From an uncultured Cryomorphaceae bacterium (lineage in GTDB: Bacteria > Bacteroidota > Bacteroidia > Flavobacteriales > Schleiferiaceae): 57,279 bases of DNA. Below the pieces are notes generated by a model. It was given only the letters and a program-made list of their open reading frames with translations, ran no database searches and had not been told where the DNA came from. The stretch spans positions 1 through 57,279 of the forward strand of contig CAKZNE010000117.1 of NCBI GenBank assembly GCA_937129395.1, given 5' to 3'. Positions 18,176 to 27,447 of this stretch are shown here, in pieces. Within the stretch, counting starts at the first letter, position 1. Each line of letters opens with the position of its first letter. The position numbers and the translations under genes were made by a program.

Positions 18176-19198
18176 ATGAAAGACACTTTAATAATTGCTG
18201 AGGCTGGAGTAAACCACAATGGTGACCTTGATACAGCGAAGAAATTAATCGACGCAGCGGCAGCAGCTAATGTTGATTTAGTTAAGTTTCAAACATTTAA
18301 AGCTGAGACTATTGCCAGTAAAGAGGCGAAAAAAGCAGATTATCAAACCGAAAATATTGGCGACTCTAGTGATTCTCAATATAACATGCTTAAGAAACTA
18401 GAACTAAGTGAGGATCAGCATCAAGAATTAATAAAATATTGTAAGGAAAAAAATATTGAGTTTTTCTCAACTGCCTTCGATAATGAAGGTTTAGATTATT
18501 TAAACTCATTGGGTTTTAGCCAATTTAAGGTGCCAAGTGGTGAACTGACAAACTATCCATATTTAAAAAAACTAGCTACTTTTAAAAAACCTGTTATTTT
18601 ATCCACGGGAATGGCAAGCATGACAGAGATAAGGGCTGCGGTTGAAGTCCTATGTTCGGAAGGATTAACTCTAAATGACCTTACTGTTCTCCATTGTAAT
18701 ACTGAATATCCTACCCCAATGGAGGATGTGAATTTATTGGCAATGAAGAATATCGCTGATGAATTAGGGGTTGCCATAGGCTATTCAGACCATACCCTTG
18801 GTATAGAGGTGCCAACAGCAGCTGTAGCCTTAGGAGCAACCGTTATTGAAAAACATTTCACTTTAGATAGAAATTTACCGGGTCCAGACCATAGAGCATC
18901 CCTAGAACCGGATGAATTAATTGCCATGGTTAAGTCAATACGAAATATTGATAAAGCCATTTCAGGTAGTGGAATAAAAGAACCTTCTAAGAGCGAGAGT
19001 AAAAATAAGGAGGTAGCAAGAAAAAGTATTCACCTTAATAAGTCTCTTACCAAAGGTTCTTTTTTAAAGGAAAATGATCTTTTAGCATTAAGACCTGGAA
19101 GTGGTATTTCTCCTATGGAATGGAATAATATTTTAGGTAAGGAACTCAGGCGAAATTTGGATGCCTTTTCATTGTTAAAATGGGAGGATCTCAAATAA
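18176..19198 (+). CDS. N-acetylneuraminate/legionaminate synthase family (NeuB/LegI)
   Basis: IIAEAGVNHNGDLDTAKKLIDAA; KVPSGELTNYPYL; EKHFTLDRNLPGPDHRASLEP; C-terminal SAF domain. Confidence 0.93.
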   Translation: MKDTLIIAEAGVNHNGDLDTAKKLIDAAAAANVDLVKFQTFKAETIASKEAKKADYQTENIGDSSDSQYNMLKKLELSEDQHQELIKYCKEKNIEFFSTAFDNEGLDYLNSLGFSQFKVPSGELTNYPYLKKLATFKKPVILSTGMASMTEIRAAVEVLCSEGLTLNDLTVLHCNTEYPTPMEDVNLLAMKNIADELGVAIGYSDHTLGIEVPTAAVALGATVIEKHFTLDRNLPGPDHRASLEPDELIAMVKSIRNIDKAISGSGIKEPSKSESKNKEVARKSIHLNKSLTKGSFLKENDLLALRPGSGISPMEWNNILGKELRRNLDAFSLLKWEDLK

Positions 19199-19199
19199 G

Positions 19200-20354
19200 A
19201 TGACACAAAAGACAGAAAAGATTAAAGTAGGTTTATTAACCAGTTCTCGGGCGGATTTTGGCATTTACCTACCCTTGCTGAAGAAGCTTTATGGTGATGA
19301 TGGTTTTAATCTTTCTATTATTGCATTTGGTACTCATTTGTCTAGATATCATGGTTATACCTTAAATCAAATTGAAGCACAAGGATTTGAAGTAAGTCAT
19401 AAAATTGAATCTTTACTTCTCACTGATACAAGGGGATCCATTTCCTCTTCAGTAGCTCTAACAGGTTTAAAGTTCGCGGATTTTTGGAATGAACACCAAG
19501 ACTCCTTCAATGTAGTTTTTTGTTTAGGCGACAGATTTGAAATGTATGCTGCCGTGCTTGCAGGGGTTCCATTTGGGATAAAATTTGCGCATATTCACGG
19601 CGGAGAAACTACGCTTGGAGCAATAGATAATGTTTATCGCCATTGTATAAGTTTAGCATCTTACTGGCACTTTACTTCAGCACAACCTTTTTCAGAAAGA
19701 GTAGCGGAAATTATAGGAAGCGATGAAAACGTATTTAATGTGGGCTCTATTAGTTTAGAAAACCTTTTGAATATGAGGCTGTTGAGTGAGGAACAGTTTG
19801 AGGAAAAATTTGGTATTGATCTAAATATTCCAAGTATTTTAATTACTTATCACCCTGAAACTACGGGAATTAGTAAAATAAAGGAGCAAACTAAAGAAAT
19901 GATTGACGCTTTTTTATCCTTGGCAGAAAATTACCAATTGATAATTACCATGCCGAATACGGATACAGAAGGAAGTTTTATAAGAGAGCAATACGAGGCT
20001 CGAATTAAAGGGAATAAGCGTATTTTTTTGAAAGAAAATTTTGGAACATTAGGATATTTTGCCGCCATGAAGAAGGCTAAACTTGTACTCGGAAATAGCT
20101 CTAGTGGAATTATTGAGGCCGCATCTTTTGGAAAGTATGTGGTGAATATTGGAATGAGACAAGAGGGGAGATTAGGTTCCCAAAATTTAATACATGTTGA
20201 TTTTTCAGCAACGGAAATAGTAAAAACTGTAATTAATTTTGCTACCCAATCCTACCAGGGTGATAATGTGTTTGATCAGGGTGCTTCGAGCAAAAAAATA
20301 CTTGAAATAATAAAGACAGATTGTAAAAATAAGGGAATTGATTATAATAATTAG
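19200..20354 (+). CDS. Hydrolysing NDP-N-acetylhexosamine 2-epimerase (NeuC/LegG-like)
   Basis: VGLLTSSRADFGIYLPLL; LGDRFEMYAAVLAG; HIHGGETTLGAIDNVYRH. Confidence 0.92.
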   Translation: MTQKTEKIKVGLLTSSRADFGIYLPLLKKLYGDDGFNLSIIAFGTHLSRYHGYTLNQIEAQGFEVSHKIESLLLTDTRGSISSSVALTGLKFADFWNEHQDSFNVVFCLGDRFEMYAAVLAGVPFGIKFAHIHGGETTLGAIDNVYRHCISLASYWHFTSAQPFSERVAEIIGSDENVFNVGSISLENLLNMRLLSEEQFEEKFGIDLNIPSILITYHPETTGISKIKEQTKEMIDAFLSLAENYQLIITMPNTDTEGSFIREQYEARIKGNKRIFLKENFGTLGYFAAMKKAKLVLGNSSSGIIEAASFGKYVVNIGMRQEGRLGSQNLIHVDFSATEIVKTVINFATQSYQGDNVFDQGASSKKILEIIKTDCKNKGIDYNN

Positions 20355-20371
20355 GAATAACAATTGGTAGC

Positions 20372-21427
20372 ATGACAAGCAGTTTCAAAGACCACCTAGT
20401 ACTTCAAGGGTCATCAATAAAAGATGCTTTGCTAAAACTAAATAATTTAGCGAGTGACTCTATTTTATTTGTAGTTGACGAAAAGGGAAAACTTATTGGA
20501 AGTCTAACCGATGGTGATGTAAGGAGAGGGTTAATAGCCGGAATGAGTACAGGGAATGTGGTAGACGAATTTATTCAACCTGCACCTCGTTTTATCAAAA
20601 AGGATGATTATTCGATTGATGAAATAATTAAACTCAGAAAGGGTAACTTTAAGGTGATACCAGTATTGGATCAAGATGATTGCGTGATTAATGTAATTAA
20701 TTTTGGTCGTCAAAAATCCTATTTACCGTTGGACGCTATAATAATGGCCGGTGGTCGTGGAAGTAGGCTAAGACCTATGACTGATACTGTTCCAAAGCCA
20801 CTTCTGGAAATAGATGGCAAACCAATTATAGATCATAATTTAGACAGATTAAGATTATTTGGAATTGATGATTTCTGGATTTCTATTCGCTATTTAGGAG
20901 AGCAACTTGAGGAGCATTATGGAGATGGAAAATCTCGTGGGGTGAATATTAATTTTCTGCACGAAACTGAGCCTCTTGGAACTATTGGTGCTGTAGGACA
21001 AATAAATGGCTTAGCGCATGACAATGTATTAGTTACCAATTCAGATTTGCTAACTACATTGGATTACGAAGACTTTTTTCTAGACTTTTTAGAAAAGGAA
21101 GCAGATATGTCAATTGCTACCATTCCGTATAATGTTGATATCCCCTATGCCGTTATGGAAACTAACAATAATATGGTAACTTCGTTTAAAGAAAAACCAA
21201 CTTATACCTACTATTCTAATGGCGGTATTTATCTAATAAAGAAAAACTTAATTGATTTCATTCCGAAAAACGTGCATTTTAATGCTACGGACCTAATGCT
21301 AGAGCTAATTAATCAAGGTAAAAAGGTTGTATCCTACCCTTTAAGACAATATTGGCTTGACATTGGAAAACCAGATGATTTTAAGAAAGCGCAGGAGGAT
21401 GTAAGACATTTAAAACTTGACATTTAA
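20372..21427 (+). CDS. CBS-domain sugar-1-phosphate nucleotidyltransferase (PtmE-like)
   Basis: N-terminal CBS pair (FVVDEKGKLIGSLTDGDVRRGL) + AIIMAGGRGSRLRPMTDTVPKPLLEIDGKPI. Confidence 0.87.
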   Translation: MTSSFKDHLVLQGSSIKDALLKLNNLASDSILFVVDEKGKLIGSLTDGDVRRGLIAGMSTGNVVDEFIQPAPRFIKKDDYSIDEIIKLRKGNFKVIPVLDQDDCVINVINFGRQKSYLPLDAIIMAGGRGSRLRPMTDTVPKPLLEIDGKPIIDHNLDRLRLFGIDDFWISIRYLGEQLEEHYGDGKSRGVNINFLHETEPLGTIGAVGQINGLAHDNVLVTNSDLLTTLDYEDFFLDFLEKEADMSIATIPYNVDIPYAVMETNNNMVTSFKEKPTYTYYSNGGIYLIKKNLIDFIPKNVHFNATDLMLELINQGKKVVSYPLRQYWLDIGKPDDFKKAQEDVRHLKLDI

Positions 21428-21438
21428 TTTTACCATAA

Positions 21439-22143
21439 ATGATAAACGGAAAGAAAGTTTTAGCATTGATCCCTGCTCGAGGGGGTAGCAAAGGTTTACC
21501 AGAAAAGAATAAAAAAGAGTTTAATGGAAAACCCTTAATTGCTTGGTCTATTGAGCATGGGTTGAAATCAGAATTTGTTGATAAAGTGGTAGTTACAACA
21601 GATGATTTAGAGATTGCAGAAATAGGAAGGAAATATGGTGCTGAGGTACCATTTATGAGACCTCAAGAATTAGCTTCTGATACTGCAACTTCAATGGATG
21701 TTATTGTTCACGCATTAGATTTCCTCAAAGCACAAGGCGAAGAGTTTGAATTATTGATGCTGTTAGAACCTACTTCCCCACTAAGGGAAGTTAGTGATAT
21801 TGACAATTCTCTAAGCCAACTAGAATCTAACAAGCAAGCAAGAAGCATAGCTGGTGTATGCGAGGTTGAGGCCCAGCATCCAGATTTTTTGGTGAAATTG
21901 GAAAAAGGCTTAATGAGGCCCTTTACCACTTTTGAAGTGAAAAGAAGACAAGAACTTTCTGAACTCTACTTCTTCGAAGGAACGGTATATGCGGCTGAAG
22001 TAGAATATTTGAGGGAAAGCAGAACATTTTACGGAAACCATACCCTAGCCTATGTTGTGTCTAAACAAAAATCAATTGAAATTGATGATGAGGTAGATTT
22101 TGTAATTGCAGAAGTGTTAATGAAAGTATTTAATAAGAACTAA
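21439..22143 (+). CDS. Acylneuraminate/legionaminate cytidylyltransferase (NeuA/LegF-like)
   Basis: VLALIPARGGSKGLPEKNKKEFNGKPLIAWSIEHGL; ELLMLLEPTSPLR. Confidence 0.92.
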   Translation: MINGKKVLALIPARGGSKGLPEKNKKEFNGKPLIAWSIEHGLKSEFVDKVVVTTDDLEIAEIGRKYGAEVPFMRPQELASDTATSMDVIVHALDFLKAQGEEFELLMLLEPTSPLREVSDIDNSLSQLESNKQARSIAGVCEVEAQHPDFLVKLEKGLMRPFTTFEVKRRQELSELYFFEGTVYAAEVEYLRESRTFYGNHTLAYVVSKQKSIEIDDEVDFVIAEVLMKVFNKN

Positions 22144-22144
22144 T

Positions 22145-23458
22145 ATGAAAAACGCAGGTGTAGATTTATACCAAAAAGCCAAGGAACTTATTCCAGGTGG
22201 AACTCAGTTGCTTTCTAAAAGGCCTGAAATGTTCTTACCAAATAAATGGCCTTCTTATTATTCCAAAGCTAAGGGCGGGAAAATATGGGATTTAAATGGT
22301 AATGAGTATAAAGACTTTATTACGATGGGTATTGGAGCATGTGTATTGGGATATGCTGATGATGATATTGACAATGCTGTTGTTGATGGACTACGAAAAG
22401 GTAATATGACCTCCTTAAATGCTCCAGAGGAAGTAGAACTTGCCGAACTTTTTACCTCCATTCATCCTTGGAGTGACATGGTAAGGTATACACGATCTGG
22501 AGGGGAAGCTCTTACCGTTGCTGTGCGTATTGGTAGAGCTGCAAGTGGCAAGGATAAGGTAATGTTTTGTGGATATCATGGATGGCATGATTGGTATTTA
22601 GCCGCAAACCTTAGTGAAGACGCCGCATTGGACGGTCATCTACTTCCTGGTTTAAAACCTAAAGGAGTTCCAAGAGCATTAAAAGGAACATCTCTTCCCT
22701 TCAATTTCAACGATATCGAAAATTTCACTGAAGTTTTTGAGAAGAATAAAGACGAAGTTGGTGTTTTGGTGTTGGAAATTATTAGAAATGTAGAACCAAA
22801 CCAAGATTTCTTAAATAAGATTCAAAAAGCTTGTAAAGAAAATAATATTGTTTTTGTAATTGATGAAGTAACGTCTGGTTGGAGGCTCAACCTTGGCGGT
22901 GCTCATTTGCTTTATGATGTAGAACCGGATATTGCAGTTTTTGGAAAAACTACAAGTAATGGTTATCCATTTGGAGCAATCATTGGCAAGAGAAAAATAA
23001 TGGAGGCTGCACAAGAAAGTTTTATTAGCAGCACATATTGGACAGACAGGGTTGGTTCTGTAGCAGCATTAGCCACCATCAAAAAAATGACGGCTTTAAA
23101 CACTCCAGATCACCTAGTGAAAATAGGAATACAAGTGCAAGAAGGCTGGGCCAAAAGGTTGGAGGAAAGAAATATTCCTTACAATACATTTGGTATCCAC
23201 CCCTTAAGTCATTTTTCCATTCTTCACGAACAAGCAGCTTTGCTTAAAACGTATTTTACTCAGGAAATGCTGAAAAAGAACTATTTGGCATCAACAGTAG
23301 TATATACATCTATGGTACATACAACAGAATCTGTTGAGGAGTATTTAACCGCTTGCGAAAGTGTATTCGATAAAATTGCCGAAGCAATAGAAAAGGATGA
23401 ATTTGATAATCTTCTTGAAGGACCGGTATGTCATTCAGGATTTAAACGCTTAAATTAA
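22145..23458 (+). CDS. Class III aminotransferase, glutamate-1-semialdehyde aminomutase-like
   Basis: AKELIPGGTQLLSKRPEMFLP; VRYTRSGGEALTVAVRIGRAASGKDKVMFCGYHGWHDW; AVFGKTTSNGYPFGAIIGK. Confidence 0.85.
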   Translation: MKNAGVDLYQKAKELIPGGTQLLSKRPEMFLPNKWPSYYSKAKGGKIWDLNGNEYKDFITMGIGACVLGYADDDIDNAVVDGLRKGNMTSLNAPEEVELAELFTSIHPWSDMVRYTRSGGEALTVAVRIGRAASGKDKVMFCGYHGWHDWYLAANLSEDAALDGHLLPGLKPKGVPRALKGTSLPFNFNDIENFTEVFEKNKDEVGVLVLEIIRNVEPNQDFLNKIQKACKENNIVFVIDEVTSGWRLNLGGAHLLYDVEPDIAVFGKTTSNGYPFGAIIGKRKIMEAAQESFISSTYWTDRVGSVAALATIKKMTALNTPDHLVKIGIQVQEGWAKRLEERNIPYNTFGIHPLSHFSILHEQAALLKTYFTQEMLKKNYLASTVVYTSMVHTTESVEEYLTACESVFDKIAEAIEKDEFDNLLEGPVCHSGFKRLN

Positions 23459-23463
23459 TTATT

Positions 23464-24633
23464 ATGAGAAAATGTGGAAACTGTTTGTTACCAGAAACCT
23501 ATGAGACACTGGTTATTGAGCAAGATGGATCTGCTTGTAGTATGTGTAAAACTACCGATTTCAAACAAAATTTTGTGAACTGGGAGGAACGCAAAAAATC
23601 TTTAGATAAGGTAATTGAAAAATATCGTGGGAAGTACGATTATGATTGTATAGTTCCATTTAGCGGTGGTAAGGATAGTACCTTTACTCTATATTACTTA
23701 ATGAAAGAGTATAATATAAAACCTCTAGTTGTTCGGTTTGATCACGGTTTTATGAGAAGAAAGCATGAAGACAAAACAGTAAGAATGCTCAAAAAATTAG
23801 GTGCTGATTTTATTAATTTTAAGCCTAATTGGGAAATTGTAAAAAAATTGATGTGGGAATCTTTTAACCGTAAAACAGATTTTTGTTGGCACTGTCACAC
23901 TGGAATTTATTCCTACCCTCTTCAAATAGCATTAAAATTTAATGTGCCTCTTATTCTTTGGGGTGAACCTTTAGCCGAAATGTCTTCTTACTATACCTAC
24001 GAAGATGATTTAATAGAATGGGAAGATGAGGAGAAATTTAACATGCTTCGAAATCTTGGTATTACTGCAGATGATATGCGCGGAATGATTCATACTGAGG
24101 AGGAACCAATAGACAGAAGAGATCTTTTACCTTACACCTATCCTCCGTTGCAGGAACTTAAAAAGATGGACTATTATTCCGTTTGCCTAGGAAGTTTTAT
24201 TCCTTGGGATTATAAAAAGCAAACTAAGATTATCATGGATGAGCTTGGTTGGGATGGCGATGAACTGGAAGGAGTACCTGAAAGTATCAATGAAGAATTC
24301 GCTAAAGTAGAATGTTGGATGCAAGGTACTCGGGACTATATTAAGTATTTGAAAAGAGGATACGGTAGAGTTACACAGTTGGTAAACTTTGAAATAAGAG
24401 CTGGAAGAATGACCACTGAAGAAGCACAAGTATGGATTGACAAATACGAAGGTAGAAAACCTCAATCTCTGGATGTATTTCTTGAATACATGGGGATTAC
24501 CGAAAAGGAATTTAACGATACAATCAGGAAATTTGTTGTACCACCATTTGATCCTGATTTTGATAAGTTGCCATTAGCTGAAAAGGTCCATGATCTTGAT
24601 GAATGGTATAGAGAGAATAATAGAGATAAATGA
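23464..24633 (+). CDS. N-acetyl sugar amidotransferase (PseA/WbpG family), copy 1
   Basis: CGNCLLPETYETL / CSMC zinc-ribbon-like, PP-loop FSGGKDSTFTLYYL; followed by HisH/HisF-like genes. Confidence 0.88.
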   Translation: MRKCGNCLLPETYETLVIEQDGSACSMCKTTDFKQNFVNWEERKKSLDKVIEKYRGKYDYDCIVPFSGGKDSTFTLYYLMKEYNIKPLVVRFDHGFMRRKHEDKTVRMLKKLGADFINFKPNWEIVKKLMWESFNRKTDFCWHCHTGIYSYPLQIALKFNVPLILWGEPLAEMSSYYTYEDDLIEWEDEEKFNMLRNLGITADDMRGMIHTEEEPIDRRDLLPYTYPPLQELKKMDYYSVCLGSFIPWDYKKQTKIIMDELGWDGDELEGVPESINEEFAKVECWMQGTRDYIKYLKRGYGRVTQLVNFEIRAGRMTTEEAQVWIDKYEGRKPQSLDVFLEYMGITEKEFNDTIRKFVVPPFDPDFDKLPLAEKVHDLDEWYRENNRDK

Positions 24634-25247
24634 TCGGAATATTAGATTATGGAATGGGAAATTTAAGGTCAGTTAAGAACTCCTTAGATTTTCTTTTTCT
24701 TGAAAACACAATAGTCTCAAACCCTGAGGATTTTAAGAATATTACCCACTTAATAATCCCAGGGGTTGGTGCTTTTCCAGAAGCCATTGAGAATATTAAA
24801 AACGGATCATTCCATCAACCCATTTTGGATTTTGCAAAAGAAGGTAATCCCATTCTTGGTATTTGCCTTGGAATGCAACTTCTAGCCTCATTTGGGGAAG
24901 AGGTTGAACGCACCGCTGGCCTTGGCTTAATTCCTGGCAGAGTGATTTTGATGAACCCTAAGGATTTAACAATTCCTCATATTGGTTGGAATGGGCTTTC
25001 TTACTTAAAAGCCCATCCCATTTTTGACGGAGTAAAAAAAGGCGCAGATCTGTATTTTGTTCATTCCTACTATTTTAAAACAGAAAATGATAATAATATT
25101 TTGTGTGAAACTACTTATGGCGATAAATTTCCATCCGTGGTTGTAAATGATCTGGGCAATGTTGTAGGAATGCAGTATCATCCAGAAAAAAGCCAAAAAC
25201 AGGGTTTAAAAATCCTTGAGAACTTTTCAAGAATGGAAAAATGTTAA
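24630..25247 (+). CDS. HisH-like glutamine amidotransferase, copy 1 (sugar amidation)
   Basis: GILDYGMGNLRSVKNSL; GICLGMQLLASFGEE (nucleophile Cys); MQYHPEKSQKQG. Confidence 0.9.
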   Translation: MIGILDYGMGNLRSVKNSLDFLFLENTIVSNPEDFKNITHLIIPGVGAFPEAIENIKNGSFHQPILDFAKEGNPILGICLGMQLLASFGEEVERTAGLGLIPGRVILMNPKDLTIPHIGWNGLSYLKAHPIFDGVKKGADLYFVHSYYFKTENDNNILCETTYGDKFPSVVVNDLGNVVGMQYHPEKSQKQGLKILENFSRMEKC

Positions 25248-25999
25248 AAAAACGAATAATACCAACTCTCCTATTAAGAAATGGGAGAATGGTTAAAGGG
25301 ATAAATTTTGATAATTTCCGGGATACTGGAGATCCAATTTTTGCTTCACGTGTTTACAATTCTCAATATGTGGACGAATTGGTATTCTTGGATATTGACG
25401 CTACCAATGAAGGCAGAAGAACAAATGCCAAAATTATTGCTGAAGTTTCAAAAGAGTGCTTTATGCCTTTAACTATAGGAGGTGGGGTAAGTTCTGTGGA
25501 AATTATCCGGGAACTTCTTAATAATGGTGCGGATAAGGTTGTTATCAATTCTGCTGCTTACACAGATTCTGATCTGATCCGAAAAGGAGCCAATAGATTT
25601 GGAAGCCAATGTATTGTATTAGGTATTGATGTAAAAAAAGAAGATGGAGCATTTATTCTTTACAAAAATTCAGGTAGAACAAGGTGTGATATTTCTTTAA
25701 AAGATCATATTAAAAATATGGTTGAATGTGGTGTTGGCGAAATTTTCGTAAATAACATTTCCAATGATGGTGTAATGCAAGGCTATGATTTAGACTTGAT
25801 TAATAAAGTTACCGATTTGGTAAACATTCCGGTTATTGCGTGTGGTGGTGCAGGTAATTTCCAGCATTTAGTAGATGCCTATAAGGGAACCAATGTTAGT
25901 GGTTTAGCAATGGCTAGCATCTATCATTTTGGAGATAATAATCCAATAAGAGCCCGGGCACATTTAATGAATAATCAAATTCCTATTAAAAGCGTTTAG
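25241..25999 (+). CDS. HisF-like ammonia-channel subunit, copy 1
   Basis: (beta/alpha)8 HisF pattern MLKKRIIPTLLLRNGRMVKG...ELVFLDIDATNE...IGGGVSS...GADKVVINSAA; Asp11 replaced by Leu. Confidence 0.9.
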   Translation: MLKKRIIPTLLLRNGRMVKGINFDNFRDTGDPIFASRVYNSQYVDELVFLDIDATNEGRRTNAKIIAEVSKECFMPLTIGGGVSSVEIIRELLNNGADKVVINSAAYTDSDLIRKGANRFGSQCIVLGIDVKKEDGAFILYKNSGRTRCDISLKDHIKNMVECGVGEIFVNNISNDGVMQGYDLDLINKVTDLVNIPVIACGGAGNFQHLVDAYKGTNVSGLAMASIYHFGDNNPIRARAHLMNNQIPIKSV

Positions 26000-26000
26000 A

Positions 26001-26669
26001 ATGATTAACACCTCTATTTCAAAGGAGAACCTTTTAAACTATTTGGGTAGCCAAATAGAAAATAATTATTCTGATGGAGATCATGATAATTTTATTATTA
26101 GTTCCAAAGTTGTTTTTGAAAAAGTTATGGAGCGTATTTCATTTAGCTTTTCTCATGTTAAGTCTAGATATTATAGTACGGATGGACAACCTTATTTTAA
26201 TCATTTAAATGGAGATCACTACTGCTCTTTTTTAGCGGTTCTCGCAAATGAACTCTATAAATTTGGTGATGAGAATTCTGCAACAAAAGCATTCTTGCTA
26301 AATAAAATGATGTTTGGTATTGATGCCTTTTACACAATTGAATTACCCAGAATATTTTTATTCGTTCACCCAATTGGTACTATTCTAGGAAATGCCACAT
26401 ATTCAGATTATCTGGTTGTATACCAAGGAATAAGCATTGGTTCTAAAACAGATGGGATATATCCTACATTTTCAGAAAAAACTATTCTTTATTCCAATTC
26501 ATCGGTAATAGGCAATTGTAATTTAGGACCTAATTGTGTTGTAGCAGCGAGATCCTATATTATTGCCAAAAATGTCGAAGCAAACAAGGTGATTCTTGGT
26601 AGTTATCCTGATAACAGGATAATTGATAATAAGAATGATATTATTAAGGACTATTTTCATTTATTATGA
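26001..26669 (+). CDS. CysE-like hexapeptide acetyltransferase
   Basis: FLFVHPIGTILGNATYSDYLVVYQGISIGSKTDGIYPTFSEKTILYSNSSVIGNCNLGPNCVVAARS. Confidence 0.68.
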   Translation: MINTSISKENLLNYLGSQIENNYSDGDHDNFIISSKVVFEKVMERISFSFSHVKSRYYSTDGQPYFNHLNGDHYCSFLAVLANELYKFGDENSATKAFLLNKMMFGIDAFYTIELPRIFLFVHPIGTILGNATYSDYLVVYQGISIGSKTDGIYPTFSEKTILYSNSSVIGNCNLGPNCVVAARSYIIAKNVEANKVILGSYPDNRIIDNKNDIIKDYFHLL

Positions 26670-27406
26670 AAGATTTAAAGAATAAAATTATTATTGTTAC
26701 TGGGAGCCAAGGGCTTATAGGTCGTTATGTTGTTGAAAGACTAGAGGAGTTTGAGGCCACCGTTGTTAAGGTGGATATTAATTTTGAAAAAAAAGGTGGA
26801 AATCAATATAAAATTGATCTAACAACCACGGTAGGTGTAGATCAACTTTTAGAATCTGTTCTAGAAAAGTTCGGTAAAATCGATGGACTGGTAAATAACG
26901 CATACCCAAGAACAGCAGATTGGGGAGTGAAGTTTGAGGATATTGAATTGGCTAGCTGGAATTTGAATTTTGAAATGCAAATGGGTTCACTTTTTTATCT
27001 TTTGAAAAAGGTTCTGTTGATAATGAAGGGTCAGAAGGCTGGTTCTGTTGTAAATGTCTCCTCCATTTATGGTGTTGTTGGCAACGACTTTAATGTTTAT
27101 AAGAATACCGGTGGAATGACGTCTCCAGCAGCCTATTCGGCTATTAAAGGTGGCCTAATAAATTTCTCAAGATATTTAGCTTCCTATTACGGTCCCCATG
27201 GTATTAGAGTTAATTGTGTTTCTCCCGGAGGGGTTTTTAATCACCAAAATGAAACTTTCGTAAAGCAGTTTGAAGAACAAGTACCTATGAATAGGATGGC
27301 TCAGCCGCACGAAATAGCCCCCTCAGTTTGCTTTCTTCTTTCCGAGCAGGCAAGTTATGTAACAGGCCATAATTTAATGGTTGATGGTGGTTGGACAGCT
27401 ATTTAA
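26666..27406 (+). CDS. SDR-family oxidoreductase (PtmA-like)
   Basis: IIIVTGSQGLIGRYVVERL; VNNAYPR; VVNVSSIYG; YSAIKGGLINFSRYLA; VDGGWTAI. Confidence 0.85.
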   Translation: MKDLKNKIIIVTGSQGLIGRYVVERLEEFEATVVKVDINFEKKGGNQYKIDLTTTVGVDQLLESVLEKFGKIDGLVNNAYPRTADWGVKFEDIELASWNLNFEMQMGSLFYLLKKVLLIMKGQKAGSVVNVSSIYGVVGNDFNVYKNTGGMTSPAAYSAIKGGLINFSRYLASYYGPHGIRVNCVSPGGVFNHQNETFVKQFEEQVPMNRMAQPHEIAPSVCFLLSEQASYVTGHNLMVDGGWTAI

Positions 27407-27447
27407 ACTTACCCCTTGGGATTAAAAGAAGCATTTAAAATGTAATT

